This document shows, piece after piece, positions 12,734 to 20,923 of a stretch of DNA of 33,900 bases. The stretch comes from Treponema sp. (lineage in GTDB: Bacteria > Spirochaetota > Spirochaetia > Treponematales > Breznakiellaceae). Location: positions 1 to 33,900 of the forward strand of contig JAITJW010000180.1 in the NCBI GenBank assembly GCA_031278715.1, in the 5' to 3' direction. Under the pieces are notes generated by a model. It ran no database searches and was not told the DNA's origin. It saw nothing but the letters and a program-made list of their open reading frames with translations. The position numbers were made by a program, and so were the translations under genes. Every line of letters starts with the position of its first letter. The stretch's first letter is position 1.

Positions 12734-14659
12734 TTGAAAAAATCAACTCGGAAATTACAAGTTATCTTAGGCTCTCATATTCATGTCCCCTATGGAGTGC
12801 CGGAAGCGGAATTTGAGCGGGCTTACCGTCTCAGATTAAAACCCTTTGTTTCCGCCTTGTATAAATTCCCCCAGATACAGGGGACGCTCCACTATTCGGG
12901 GGCCCTGCTCAGCTGGGTGGACCGGCTATACCCGGAATGTACCATGTCCATTGACGATCTGGTGTCCCGCAAACAGGTGGAGCTTTTAGGGGGCGGTTTT
13001 TATGAACCCCAGTTTTCCCTTATCCCCCTGCAGGACAAAATTGGCCAGGTGGAAATGTTTACCACCTACCTGCGCAAGCGTTTCGGGAAAAAACCCCAGG
13101 GCTGCTGGTTACCCGGTTTCGGCTGGGAACAGAATTTTGTGGGTCCCCTTTCAAGCTGCGGCATGGCGTATACATTTCTTGGGGAGGAATCGTTCCGCCT
13201 GGCCGGTTTTACCGGGGCGGATCTGTATACCCCCTGCCTGAGCGAGGATCAGGGTAAGACGATAGCCGTGTTTCCCGCCGCCCTGGGCCTGGCCGAACTT
13301 TTTGCCCCAGGGGAGGAAGCAGCCGCCCCCTTCCTGAACGCGCTGGAAAGCCTGGCAGGGGAACTGCCGGATGCCGGTTCCCGGGTGGTATCGGTCTTTC
13401 CCGATCCCTGCCGGGCCATGTGTTCTGCCGGAGAGGCGGAGCTGTACTGGCATTGCTTTTTTCAGGGCCTTGCCGATTCCCTTTCCCGCTTCGAATTTAC
13501 CACCCCCGGCCGCTTTATCAGGGGGAGGCTAGGGCTCCGGCGGGCCTATTTCCCCAGTTCGACAGAGCGCCGCTACCTTGTCGATTTTCCTGAGGCCAAC
13601 GGACTCTACGCAAAAATGATGTTCTCCCACATGCTTATCAACCAGCTGCGGGGGGACAAGCCCCGGAAACAGACTGCACGGGAGGAACTGTGGAAGGCCC
13701 AGGGTTACGATACGTTCTGTCCCACCGAATCCGGGGGTATTTACCGCGGGGATCTGCGGAGATTCGCCTACCGTTCCATGCTGGAAGCGGAGAAGATCAC
13801 GCGCGAAACCAGGGCCTTTGTTCCCCGCCTTATGAATTTTGATTTTGATCTTAACAACGAGGACGAGTATCTGCTCCAGGGGGAGCGGATCAACTGCTAT
13901 ATCCGGCAGGAAGGGGCCGGCGTGTTTGAGCTGGACTACCTGCCCCGTTCCTGGAATTACATGGATATTTTTGCCCGCTGCCCCTGGGGACAGGACCGGA
14001 ATCCGCCGGTACGCCGGGCCTCTTTTTCGGATATGATCGTGGGGGAGGTTCACCCCCCCCTGCTTTCCGGGGAAGCCGGGGATATTGCCGCGCTGGAAAA
14101 GGCCCTTACAACCGGCGGCGGAAAGATCCGCCGCTGCTATGAGGAGCGTTTCCAACTGGAGGACATGGACAAGACCCGGTGCCGGGTGGATTTTGTCCTT
14201 CCGGAGGGGGAACCGGGACCCTTCGGCTCAATCGGAATGGAAAAACGTTACCATCTGCGGAAAGATACCCTTACCGTAACCTATACCCTGAGCAGCCGGG
14301 AGGGGTTTGGGGAGAATTTCCACTTTATCCCGGTAGTCGATCTTTCTTTTGCCGGGGACAGTGAAGACCAGCGGCGGCTTTTTGTCAACGGCGCCGCGGT
14401 GCCGGCAGCCACAAAAGTGCCGCTTAATTTTACCGGAGTGGAAATCCTGAAATTCCAGGACCTGGAAAACGAGACCGTCATCAACCTGAACTCGGACAAA
14501 CCCTTTGAGGGCTGGATCATCCCCGCCTATTATCCGGTCCCGGCCAATCCGGATGTTTCCCCCTCCTACCAGTCCACCTGCGTGATACCCCTCTACCGGG
14601 TCTCTCTTGGCCCCGGCGGGAGCTGGACCCTGAACCTCTCCGTCAAATTTACCCACTGA
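12734..14659 (+). CDS. Glycoside hydrolase family 57-like protein with altered catalytic motif
   Basis: This 641-aa protein has the GH57 architecture of 4-alpha-glucanotransferases and alpha-amylases: a catalytic-type N-terminal domain and C-terminal DUF1925/DUF1926-like beta domains (from about 290 onward). Family regions visible are SHIHVPYG (14-21, normally NHQP) and VELLGGGFYEP (82-92). The nucleophile region is normally WLxER or WLPEC but here reads WLPGFGWEQ (125-133), so glycine replaces the catalytic glutamate. The acid/base region, normally DGEKFG, reads VFPDPCRAM (221-229). It is probably a non-catalytic or changed-function relative. TTG 12734 is chosen because AGGGG (12723-12727) lies six bases upstream. 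There is no signal peptide. It may be co-transcribed with the Rnf-like operon. Confidence 0.8.
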   Translation: MKKSTRKLQVILGSHIHVPYGVPEAEFERAYRLRLKPFVSALYKFPQIQGTLHYSGALLSWVDRLYPECTMSIDDLVSRKQVELLGGGFYEPQFSLIPLQDKIGQVEMFTTYLRKRFGKKPQGCWLPGFGWEQNFVGPLSSCGMAYTFLGEESFRLAGFTGADLYTPCLSEDQGKTIAVFPAALGLAELFAPGEEAAAPFLNALESLAGELPDAGSRVVSVFPDPCRAMCSAGEAELYWHCFFQGLADSLSRFEFTTPGRFIRGRLGLRRAYFPSSTERRYLVDFPEANGLYAKMMFSHMLINQLRGDKPRKQTAREELWKAQGYDTFCPTESGGIYRGDLRRFAYRSMLEAEKITRETRAFVPRLMNFDFDLNNEDEYLLQGERINCYIRQEGAGVFELDYLPRSWNYMDIFARCPWGQDRNPPVRRASFSDMIVGEVHPPLLSGEAGDIAALEKALTTGGGKIRRCYEERFQLEDMDKTRCRVDFVLPEGEPGPFGSIGMEKRYHLRKDTLTVTYTLSSREGFGENFHFIPVVDLSFAGDSEDQRRLFVNGAAVPAATKVPLNFTGVEILKFQDLENETVINLNSDKPFEGWIIPAYYPVPANPDVSPSYQSTCVIPLYRVSLGPGGSWTLNLSVKFTH

Positions 14660-14752
14660 CAGGTCATTGTGAAAGAACCTACCCTGATGTACCGGCCCTG
14701 AGTAAGGTCTTCCTACTTGCCAGCAGGCCGCTGCGGGTACTATGGTGGAGCT

Positions 14753-17107
14753 ATGAAATCCAAACACCGGCTGATAAGCTCCGCCCTTCCCTACGTCAAC
14801 AACGTGCCCCACCTGGGCAACCTGATTCAGGTACTCTCCGCCGACGCCTTTGCCCGGTTTTGCCGTCTGAGAGGCTACCGGACCCTGTACGTCTGCGGTA
14901 CCGATGAGTACGGCACCGCCACGGAAACCCGCGCCGCACAGGAGGGGATAAGCCCCCAGGAGCTTTGCGACCGTTACTACGCTATCCACGCCGCTGTTTA
15001 CCGCTGGTTCAACATCGCGTTTGACAAATTCGGCCGTACCTCTACCCCCATCCAGACCGAAGTAACCCAGGATATTTTCAAAAAACTGGATGCCAACGGC
15101 TTTATCACCGAGCACACGATTGAACAGCTCCACTGCGGCCATTGCGGTCGTTTTCTGGCGGACCGTTATGTACGGGGTTCCTGCCCCCACTGCGGTTACC
15201 AGGACGCACGGGGGGATCAGTGCGAATCCTGCGGCAAACTCCTTGAGCCCACGGAACTCAGGGAACCCCGCTGTTCCGTCTGCGGGGCCGCGCCGTCGCT
15301 TAAAAGTACCAAACACCTCTACATCAATTTACCGGCCATCAAAGGCCGTCTGGAAACGTGGATCTCCAAAGCCGCGGTGGAAGGGTTTTGGGCCCACAAC
15401 GCCGTCCGGATGACCCAGGCGTGGATTCGCGACGGGCTGCGGGAACGGGCCATCACCCGCGATCTGACATGGGGCATCCCGGTCCCCAGGCCGGGCTACC
15501 AGAACAAAGTCTTCTACGTGTGGTTTGACGCCCCCATCGGTTATATTTCGATTACCGGCAATCTGGGGGAGGAACTCGGCCTTGACTGGCGGAGTTTTGT
15601 TGATCAGTGGTGGAAGAACCCCGGCGAGGTGGAACTGTTCCAGTTTATCGGCAAAGACAACATCCCCTTTCATACGGTGATCTTCCCTTCAAGCCTTTTG
15701 GGGGCCTCCGCTGCGGAATCTTCAGACGCCGCGGCCAAACCCGCCTGGACCCTGCTCCACCACATGTCCAGTACCGAATACCTCAACTACGAAAGCGGTA
15801 AATTCTCCAAAACCAGGGGGATTGGGGTTTTTGGGACGGACGCTATGGAAACCGGCATCGGCGCCGATGTATGGCGTTTTTATATTTTCTACAACCGGCC
15901 GGAAAAGGCGGATTCCCTTTTCACCTGGCGTGATTTTCAGGAAAAGGTGAACGGGGAACTCATCGGAAATTTGGGGAACCTGGTCAACCGGACCCTCTTG
16001 TTTGTTACCCGTTACTACAACGGCGTTATCCCCTCAGGCGGCGAAACGGACGCCGGTTTTTCCCGGACCCTGCGGATCTACGAGGAACGAATCGCGGAAC
16101 TGTTTGAACGGGCGGAACTGCGGGACGCCTTCAGGACCATCTTTGAGCTTTCCTCGTATGCCAACAAGGTCTTTCAGGATGGCGAACCCTGGAAAAAACG
16201 GACCGGCGATCCCTCCGGGCCCGATCCCCGTGCGGCAGAGGCCCTAATCCGGCAGCTTTGCTACGCAGTACGGGATATTGCCGTGATGATCGAACCCTGC
16301 CTGCCCCAGACGGCCCGGACCATCGCGGGGTTCTTTGGCCTCCGCTTTGCCGAAAAAAAACCGGGGAGCTTTCAGATCGAGGCGGGCCAGGGACTTTCCT
16401 GGGCGGACATCGGGAAAGAACAGGGACTGTCCGCGGTGCTGAAAACCGAAGTCCTCTTCCCGAAACTTGAGGATGACCTCATAACAAAACTGCGGGACCG
16501 CTATTCGGGGAGCCAGAAAGAACGGCTGGACCAGGAAACCAAGGAAGAATCCCCCGCTTCCGTTCCCGACCAGGACGGGACTCCTGCCGGGGAGGCCCCC
16601 ACTTTTGCAGACACGCTGGACCTGCGGGTCGCCAAAATCGTCAAGATCGAGCGCCACCCCAAAGCGGATAAACTCTACATCGAGACTCTGGAAATCGCCG
16701 GTTCCGCTGAAACCCCGGAAGAACGTATCATCGTCTCCGGCCTGGTTCCCTTTTACACCGAAGAACAACTGCTGGGCAAACACATCATTGTAGCTTACAA
16801 CCTCAAGGCGGCGAAACTGCGGGGCGTGGAAAGCAGAGGCATGCTCCTGGCCGCCTCAGACCGGGAGGGTGCCGGGGGAGCGGAACGTGTGGAGGTGCTG
16901 GACGCCGGGGATGTTCCCACGGGGACCAGACTTACGCTGAACGGCGCCCTCCCGCCGGCCTCCGGCCTTCCGGAGATCGACATCGACACCTTTTTCAAGG
17001 TCCCGCTGCGGGTGAACAACTACACGGTAGAAGCGGAGGGCGCCGCCCTTACACTTGCCGGACGCCCTGTTACAACACGGATCATCGAATCCGGCGAAGT
17101 CCACTGA
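14753..17107 (+). CDS. metG: Methionyl-tRNA synthetase with fused tRNA-binding domain
   Basis: Charges tRNA-Met with methionine in the cytoplasm. From ATG 14753 it is 784 aa. It has the class I HIGH-type motif PHLGN (19-23), TDEYGTATE (50-58) and a connective domain with four CxxC knuckles (C128/C131, C144/C147, C157/C160, C174/C177) that should bind two zinc ions. The KMSKS loop is KFSKT (350-354). An anticodon-binding helical domain follows, then an EMAP-II/OB tRNA-binding domain from about 618 (FADTLDLRVAKIVKIERHPKADKLY). About 70 further residues lie beyond it (EIDIDTFFKVPLRVNNYTVE), an extension also found in other spirochaete MetGs as far as I recall. An upstream TTG at 14717 would add 12 unlikely residues. 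The stop overlaps the next start (TGATG). Confidence 0.96.
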   Translation: MKSKHRLISSALPYVNNVPHLGNLIQVLSADAFARFCRLRGYRTLYVCGTDEYGTATETRAAQEGISPQELCDRYYAIHAAVYRWFNIAFDKFGRTSTPIQTEVTQDIFKKLDANGFITEHTIEQLHCGHCGRFLADRYVRGSCPHCGYQDARGDQCESCGKLLEPTELREPRCSVCGAAPSLKSTKHLYINLPAIKGRLETWISKAAVEGFWAHNAVRMTQAWIRDGLRERAITRDLTWGIPVPRPGYQNKVFYVWFDAPIGYISITGNLGEELGLDWRSFVDQWWKNPGEVELFQFIGKDNIPFHTVIFPSSLLGASAAESSDAAAKPAWTLLHHMSSTEYLNYESGKFSKTRGIGVFGTDAMETGIGADVWRFYIFYNRPEKADSLFTWRDFQEKVNGELIGNLGNLVNRTLLFVTRYYNGVIPSGGETDAGFSRTLRIYEERIAELFERAELRDAFRTIFELSSYANKVFQDGEPWKKRTGDPSGPDPRAAEALIRQLCYAVRDIAVMIEPCLPQTARTIAGFFGLRFAEKKPGSFQIEAGQGLSWADIGKEQGLSAVLKTEVLFPKLEDDLITKLRDRYSGSQKERLDQETKEESPASVPDQDGTPAGEAPTFADTLDLRVAKIVKIERHPKADKLYIETLEIAGSAETPEERIIVSGLVPFYTEEQLLGKHIIVAYNLKAAKLRGVESRGMLLAASDREGAGGAERVEVLDAGDVPTGTRLTLNGALPPASGLPEIDIDTFFKVPLRVNNYTVEAEGAALTLAGRPVTTRIIESGEVH

Positions 17108-18324
17108 TGCCGGGGCCCCGCCCCCTGATACTTGAGCCCTCGGACCTTGCCCTCTGCGACGGGGCTTGCGCGTTTTTACAGTCCGGCTTTTGGGGAAGAT
17201 TTAAGGCCCGCTTCGGCTGGGAAGCCCTGCCGTTCCTGGTCCGCTGGGAGGGGGGGGCCGAAACCCCCCTCCTGGTCCTCAGCCGTCCCCTGGCCCCGGG
17301 CTTTGGTCTTGCTTACGTGCCCTGGGGACCCCAGCTACCACCGGAGTCACAACAGCCACCGGAGTCACAACAGCCACCGGAGTCACAACAGCCACCGGAG
17401 TTACAACAGCCGGGGACCCAGGCGCCCGGAACAGGCGCCCAGGTTCTGGCCCTCCTGGCCGGCTTGCTGCGCCCCCGCCTGCAGCGGAACACCGCGCTTA
17501 TCCGGTTCGACCCCCCCTGGTACAGCCGGGGCCCCGCCGCGGAGCCCCCGTTTATCGGCCCGCCGCTGGTAAAGGCCCCCTCCAACGTCCAGGCGCCGGA
17601 CACCGTGCTTGTCGATCTCCGCCCTCCGCCGGAACATATCCTTGCCGGCATGAAGCCCAAGTGGCGCTACAACATCGGCCTGGCGGAAAAGAAAGGCGTT
17701 ACAGTCCGCCGATTCTTCGCTGGCGGCGCCGATACCATTCCCGGCGCCGCCCGGCCCGGTCCGGCCTTGACAGGGGAAACCGGACAGGCCCTGGCGCAGT
17801 TCTACACCCTGCTGCAAGAAACGGCGACACGTGACGGCATCGCCGTCCACGGATTCGACTATTACCGGGGCCTTTTTGCCCACGCCGCGGAGTACCGGGC
17901 CCCCCACAGGACAGCTCCGCCCGATGTCCGTCTCTACCTTGCCATGTACCAGGACCAGCCCCTGGCCGGCATCGTAACCCTGTTTCGGGCTTCACAAGCG
18001 GTCTACCTCTACGGTGCTTCTTCCAGCCTGTACCGCAACGTCATGGCCCCCTACGCGCTGCAGTGGGCGGCCATGCAGGACGCACGGGAATCCGGCTGCG
18101 AGCATTACGATCTCTTCGGCATCCCCCCTTCCCCCGATCCCTCCCACCCCATGTCGGGCCTTTACCGCTTCAAGACCGGTTTTGCCGCCGGGGAAGAGGG
18201 CATCATCCACCGGCCGGGAAGCTGGGATTACCCCTGCCGCCCCCTCCCGGCCCGTCTTTTCAGGATCGCCGAGGGCCTGCGGAAACGGCTTATGGATCGC
18301 GGCAAGGGCAGGATAAACACATGA
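17107..18324 (+). CDS. FemAB/FemX-type peptidoglycan bridge aminoacyltransferase family (GNAT fold)
   Basis: A 405-aa member of the FemAB/MurM superfamily, which uses aminoacyl-tRNA to add amino acids to lipid II or cell-wall peptides. Matches to the family are WGRFKARFGWEA near 30-41, LAYVPWGP near 70-77, the central segment MKPKWRYNIGLAEKKGVTVR (about 180-199) and the C-terminal acetyltransferase-like half: QDQPLAGIVTLF, YLYGASSSLYRNVMAPYALQWAAMQDARESGCEHYDLFGIPP, and LYRFKTGF. A Pro/Gln-rich insert at 78-101 is made of four hexapeptide repeats and interrupts the N-terminal half. The gene shares one base with metG (TGATG), which fits use of charged tRNA. The acceptor and amino acid cannot be told from sequence. 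Confidence 0.85.
   Translation: MPGPRPLILEPSDLALCDGACAFLQSGFWGRFKARFGWEALPFLVRWEGGAETPLLVLSRPLAPGFGLAYVPWGPQLPPESQQPPESQQPPESQQPPELQQPGTQAPGTGAQVLALLAGLLRPRLQRNTALIRFDPPWYSRGPAAEPPFIGPPLVKAPSNVQAPDTVLVDLRPPPEHILAGMKPKWRYNIGLAEKKGVTVRRFFAGGADTIPGAARPGPALTGETGQALAQFYTLLQETATRDGIAVHGFDYYRGLFAHAAEYRAPHRTAPPDVRLYLAMYQDQPLAGIVTLFRASQAVYLYGASSSLYRNVMAPYALQWAAMQDARESGCEHYDLFGIPPSPDPSHPMSGLYRFKTGFAAGEEGIIHRPGSWDYPCRPLPARLFRIAEGLRKRLMDRGKGRINT
17338..17409. repeat. 18-bp tandem repeat, four copies, inside the FemAB-like gene
   Basis: The unit ccaccggagtcacaacag is repeated perfectly at 17338-17355, 17356-17373 and 17374-17391. A fourth copy at 17392-17409 has one change (tca to tta). It encodes PPESQQ three times and then PPELQQ. 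The unit length equals that of the array at the left edge, but the sequence is unrelated. Confidence 0.97.
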
Positions 18325-18421
18325 AAGAGGTCATCCATGAACATCAGGAAGCCGAGGAGCCGTACTCTTGAATCCCCCACCCCTTATGGATATACTACTG
18401 ATTTAAGCTGGTTTCAGATTC

Positions 18422-18436
18422 CGGTTTTTGAAACCG
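18422..18436 (+). other. Small perfect hairpin upstream of the YkgJ-like gene
   Basis: The arms cggttt (18422-18427) and aaaccg (18431-18436) enclose a three-base loop, ttg. No T-run follows, so it is not a simple terminator. It lies 24 bases before the chosen start of the next gene. It may be chance. Confidence 0.25.
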
Positions 18437-18460
18437 TTATATGGTTTGACTATGGAATGT

Positions 18461-18913
18461 ATGCCTTTTTATGCCGCCGGCCTTCGTTTTTCCTGTACCA
18501 GGTGTTCGGCCTGTTGCCGTTATGAAAGCGGTTACGTGTTTTTGTCAGGGGAAGATCTGGATATTCTGGCCGCCGCCCTGAGCATGGCGCGGGGGGATTT
18601 TGTTAAAACCTGGTGCCGCTGGGTACCGCTGGGCGGGAGGACCGAATATCTTTCCCTTAAGGAAAAACTCAATGACGATTGCGTGTTCTGGGAAAATGGC
18701 TGTACGGTGTACCGGAACCGGCCCCTGCAATGCCGGACCTACCCGTTTTGGGATTCCATCATGGCTTCCGCCGCGGCCTGGGAACGCGCCGGACGCGAGT
18801 GTCCAGGCCTGGGACACGGGGAACTGCACGGCATGGCGTACATAGAGAAATGTTTGAAGGAGCGGGATTCTCAGCCCCCCCTGACCCGTGAACCGGAAGG
18901 GCCGGATCGGTAG
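18461..18913 (+). CDS. YkgJ-family cysteine-cluster protein (UPF0153, zinc/iron-chelatase-like)
   Basis: A 150-aa protein of the YkgJ/UPF0153 family, proposed to bind a metal ion or Fe-S cluster; the biological role is unknown. The N-terminal motif FSCTRCSACCR supplies C12, C15, C18 and C19. Later cysteines occur in the family pattern DDCVFWENGCTVYRNRPLQCRTYPFW, and another in GRECPGLG. ATG 18461 (MPFYAAGLRFSC) gives the expected N-terminus. In-frame ATG 18452 and TTG 18428 are alternatives and none has a good ribosome site. It ends immediately before the ATG of the metallo-hydrolase. About 136 bases separate it from the FemAB-like gene, the largest gap between metG and rpoD. Confidence 0.85.
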   Translation: MPFYAAGLRFSCTRCSACCRYESGYVFLSGEDLDILAAALSMARGDFVKTWCRWVPLGGRTEYLSLKEKLNDDCVFWENGCTVYRNRPLQCRTYPFWDSIMASAAAWERAGRECPGLGHGELHGMAYIEKCLKERDSQPPLTREPEGPDR

Positions 18914-19855
18914 ATGCGTATTGATTTTTGGGGTGTAAGGGGTTCATTACCCGCCCCCCTTCTGCCCTCGCAGATCAGGAGCAAGGTATCCTCAATCGTT
19001 GAACGCCTGACACCGGAGGACCTTGCCAGCAGGGAGAGCCGGGAACGTTTTTTGGCCGGTTTACCCCCCTGGCTGTTCGGTGCCGTAGGGGGAAACACCC
19101 CCTGTGTTACCGTTCGCATGGAAAATTTCCCGGAAATTTGGGTTTTTGACGCGGGTTCCGGCATACGGGAAATGGGGATAGCCATGTTCAAGGAAAAACC
19201 AAAACCTTCCCGCTACCACCTGTTTTTTTCCCATTTTCATTGGGACCACATCCAGGGCCTGCCTTTTTTTGGCCCCGCCTACGATCCTTCCGTTGCCGTG
19301 GATTTTTACTCCCCTATGACGGAGATGGAAGATGTTCTCCGGAATCAAATGTGCCCCCCCTGCTTCCCCGCCCACCTTGATACGATGGGGAGCAGGAAGA
19401 AATTCCACGTGCTTAACGGCCCCATCGCGTTCAGCGGCCTGGCGATTTCCTATAAAAAAATGAACCATCCGGGGGGCTGTTACTCCTACCTCATAAACGA
19501 CGGGAAACACCGCCTCATCTACGCCACGGACACATCGCTTACCGCCGAAGACTTCTTAATGAACGAGGAAAACACCTCGTTTTTCAAGGACGCGGATATG
19601 ATCATCATCGACTGTCAGTACACCCTGGGGGAGGCCATCGAAAAGTACAACTGGGGCCATAATGCCTTCAGCATGGCCGCCGATTTCTCAGCGAACTGGC
19701 ATATAAAACAGATGGTCCTGTTCCACCATGATCCCACCTATGGCGATCACAAACTTTACAACATGCTGCAATCCGCCCGCTGGTATCTGGAACGGATGAA
19801 CATCAAAGGTATTGAACTTACCCTTGCCACAGAAGGACTCGAAATAAAACTGTAA
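18914..19855 (+). CDS. Metallo-beta-lactamase-fold metal-dependent hydrolase
   Basis: A 313-aa MBL-fold protein with N-terminal FWGVRGSLPAP, the metal-binding motif H107-F-H-W-D-H112 (HxHxDH) and NTPCVTV. Further metal-ligand candidates are H183 in MNHPGG and D208 in YATDTS, and the end has FHHDPTYGDHKL. GVRGS followed by GGNTPCV is typical of the phosphodiesterase/cAMP-phosphodiesterase-like subgroup often annotated as beta-lactamase domain proteins; the substrate is unknown. A segment of about 40 residues (24-63) between GVRGS and GGNTPC is a longer insert than usual. It starts directly after the YkgJ stop, and its TAA is followed immediately by the mltG ATG. Confidence 0.85.
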   Translation: MRIDFWGVRGSLPAPLLPSQIRSKVSSIVERLTPEDLASRESRERFLAGLPPWLFGAVGGNTPCVTVRMENFPEIWVFDAGSGIREMGIAMFKEKPKPSRYHLFFSHFHWDHIQGLPFFGPAYDPSVAVDFYSPMTEMEDVLRNQMCPPCFPAHLDTMGSRKKFHVLNGPIAFSGLAISYKKMNHPGGCYSYLINDGKHRLIYATDTSLTAEDFLMNEENTSFFKDADMIIIDCQYTLGEAIEKYNWGHNAFSMAADFSANWHIKQMVLFHHDPTYGDHKLYNMLQSARWYLERMNIKGIELTLATEGLEIKL

Positions 19856-20923
19856 ATGAAACCTGCAGCGCGTTCAGTGTTCCGGATTCTAAGCTGTCTT
19901 GTGGGCCTGTTCCTGTGCATCCTTGTGACGGGACTCGGCCTGATCGTCTACTTCAACGCCCCCCCCACAGGTCCGGTACGGGAAGAGGAGGACGGGGGCC
20001 TGCGGAAAACCGAAGACGGATCGGTGCTTATCGAGGTACGCAAAGGGGAAACGGGCTTTTCCGTTGGAAAGCGGCTGGAAGAGGCCGGTCTTATCAAAAG
20101 CCGCTATTTCTGGTACGCGCTCTCCCGTTTTGACGGGAACGCCGTAAAATCGGGAACCTTCAGGCTGGAACCCCCCGCAGCCCAGCTTGTCATCCGTAAG
20201 ATCCTCGTCGAAGGCCGGCAGATGCTGGAAAAAGTCGTCGTCCCGGAAGGTTCTACGCTGAAAAAAACCGCCCGTATCCTTGAGGAAGCGGGGATCTGCA
20301 CATCGGAAGACCTACTCCGCTCCGCCGCCGACCCCGAAATTCCGAACTCCTATTCCATCCCCGGCCCCACGATGGAAGGTTACCTGTTCCCCGACACCTA
20401 CCTGTTTCCCAAAGATTACCCCGCGGAAAAGGTGATCCGCGCCATGGCGGACAACTTTTTTTTCAGAATACAGGAGGCCGGGATCGCCAAGCGCGGGGAA
20501 GAGCTTCACGCGATGGTGATCCTCGCTTCAATTGTGGAGCGGGAATACCGGGCAGAGGACGAGGCCCCCCTTATGGCGGGGGTTTTTCTTAACCGCCTGC
20601 GGATCGGCATGGCCCTCCAATCCTGTGCCACCGTAGAGTACGTGATCACCGAAATCCAGGGGAAACCCCACCCGGCCGTGATATACACCAGGGACACGGA
20701 AATCAAGGACCCCTACAACACCTACGTCCATCCGGGCCTGCCCCCTGGCCCCATCTGTTCCCCCGGGGCCCTGGCCCTGAACGCGGCCTTTCAGCCCCAG
20801 ACCGGCGACTACCTCTACTTCCGCCTTGTCGATCCGGAAGCCGGACGGCACTATTTTTCAAAGACCTTTGACGACCATATCCGTGCGGGGGTCTTTTACA
20901 CCAAACAGGGCCGCTCCCCGTGA
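19856..20923 (+). CDS. mltG: Endolytic murein transglycosylase MltG (YceG-like)
   Basis: Cleaves nascent glycan strands in the periplasm and is thought to end their polymerisation. It has 355 aa, one N-terminal membrane anchor (about 10-33), a LysM-like segment (IEVRKGETGFSVGKRLEEAGLI, about 62-83) and the YceG catalytic domain. That domain includes EGYLFPDTYLFPKDY and the catalytic glutamate E228 in LASIVEREY. LNRLRIGMALQSCATVEYV and NTYVHPGLPPGPICSPG then follow the family pattern. The start directly follows the MBL stop, and the TGA overlaps the dnaG GTG (GTGA). Confidence 0.94.
   Translation: MKPAARSVFRILSCLVGLFLCILVTGLGLIVYFNAPPTGPVREEEDGGLRKTEDGSVLIEVRKGETGFSVGKRLEEAGLIKSRYFWYALSRFDGNAVKSGTFRLEPPAAQLVIRKILVEGRQMLEKVVVPEGSTLKKTARILEEAGICTSEDLLRSAADPEIPNSYSIPGPTMEGYLFPDTYLFPKDYPAEKVIRAMADNFFFRIQEAGIAKRGEELHAMVILASIVEREYRAEDEAPLMAGVFLNRLRIGMALQSCATVEYVITEIQGKPHPAVIYTRDTEIKDPYNTYVHPGLPPGPICSPGALALNAAFQPQTGDYLYFRLVDPEAGRHYFSKTFDDHIRAGVFYTKQGRSP

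Noticed and set aside
14228-15316. 362-aa minus-strand open frame across the GH57-like/metG junction
   Set aside because: It is antisense to conserved coding sequence at both ends, with low-complexity Gly/Val composition and no motif.
18321-18371. 16-codon open frame (MKEVIHEHQEAEEPYS) overlapping the FemAB-like stop by ATGA
   Set aside because: The ATGA overlap is attractive, but the frame is very short, has no recognisable content and the FemAB-like stop alone explains the overlap.
18337-18525. 62-aa open frame before and overlapping the YkgJ-like gene
   Set aside because: It overlaps the cysteine-cluster gene in another frame, has no clear ribosome site and no family resemblance.
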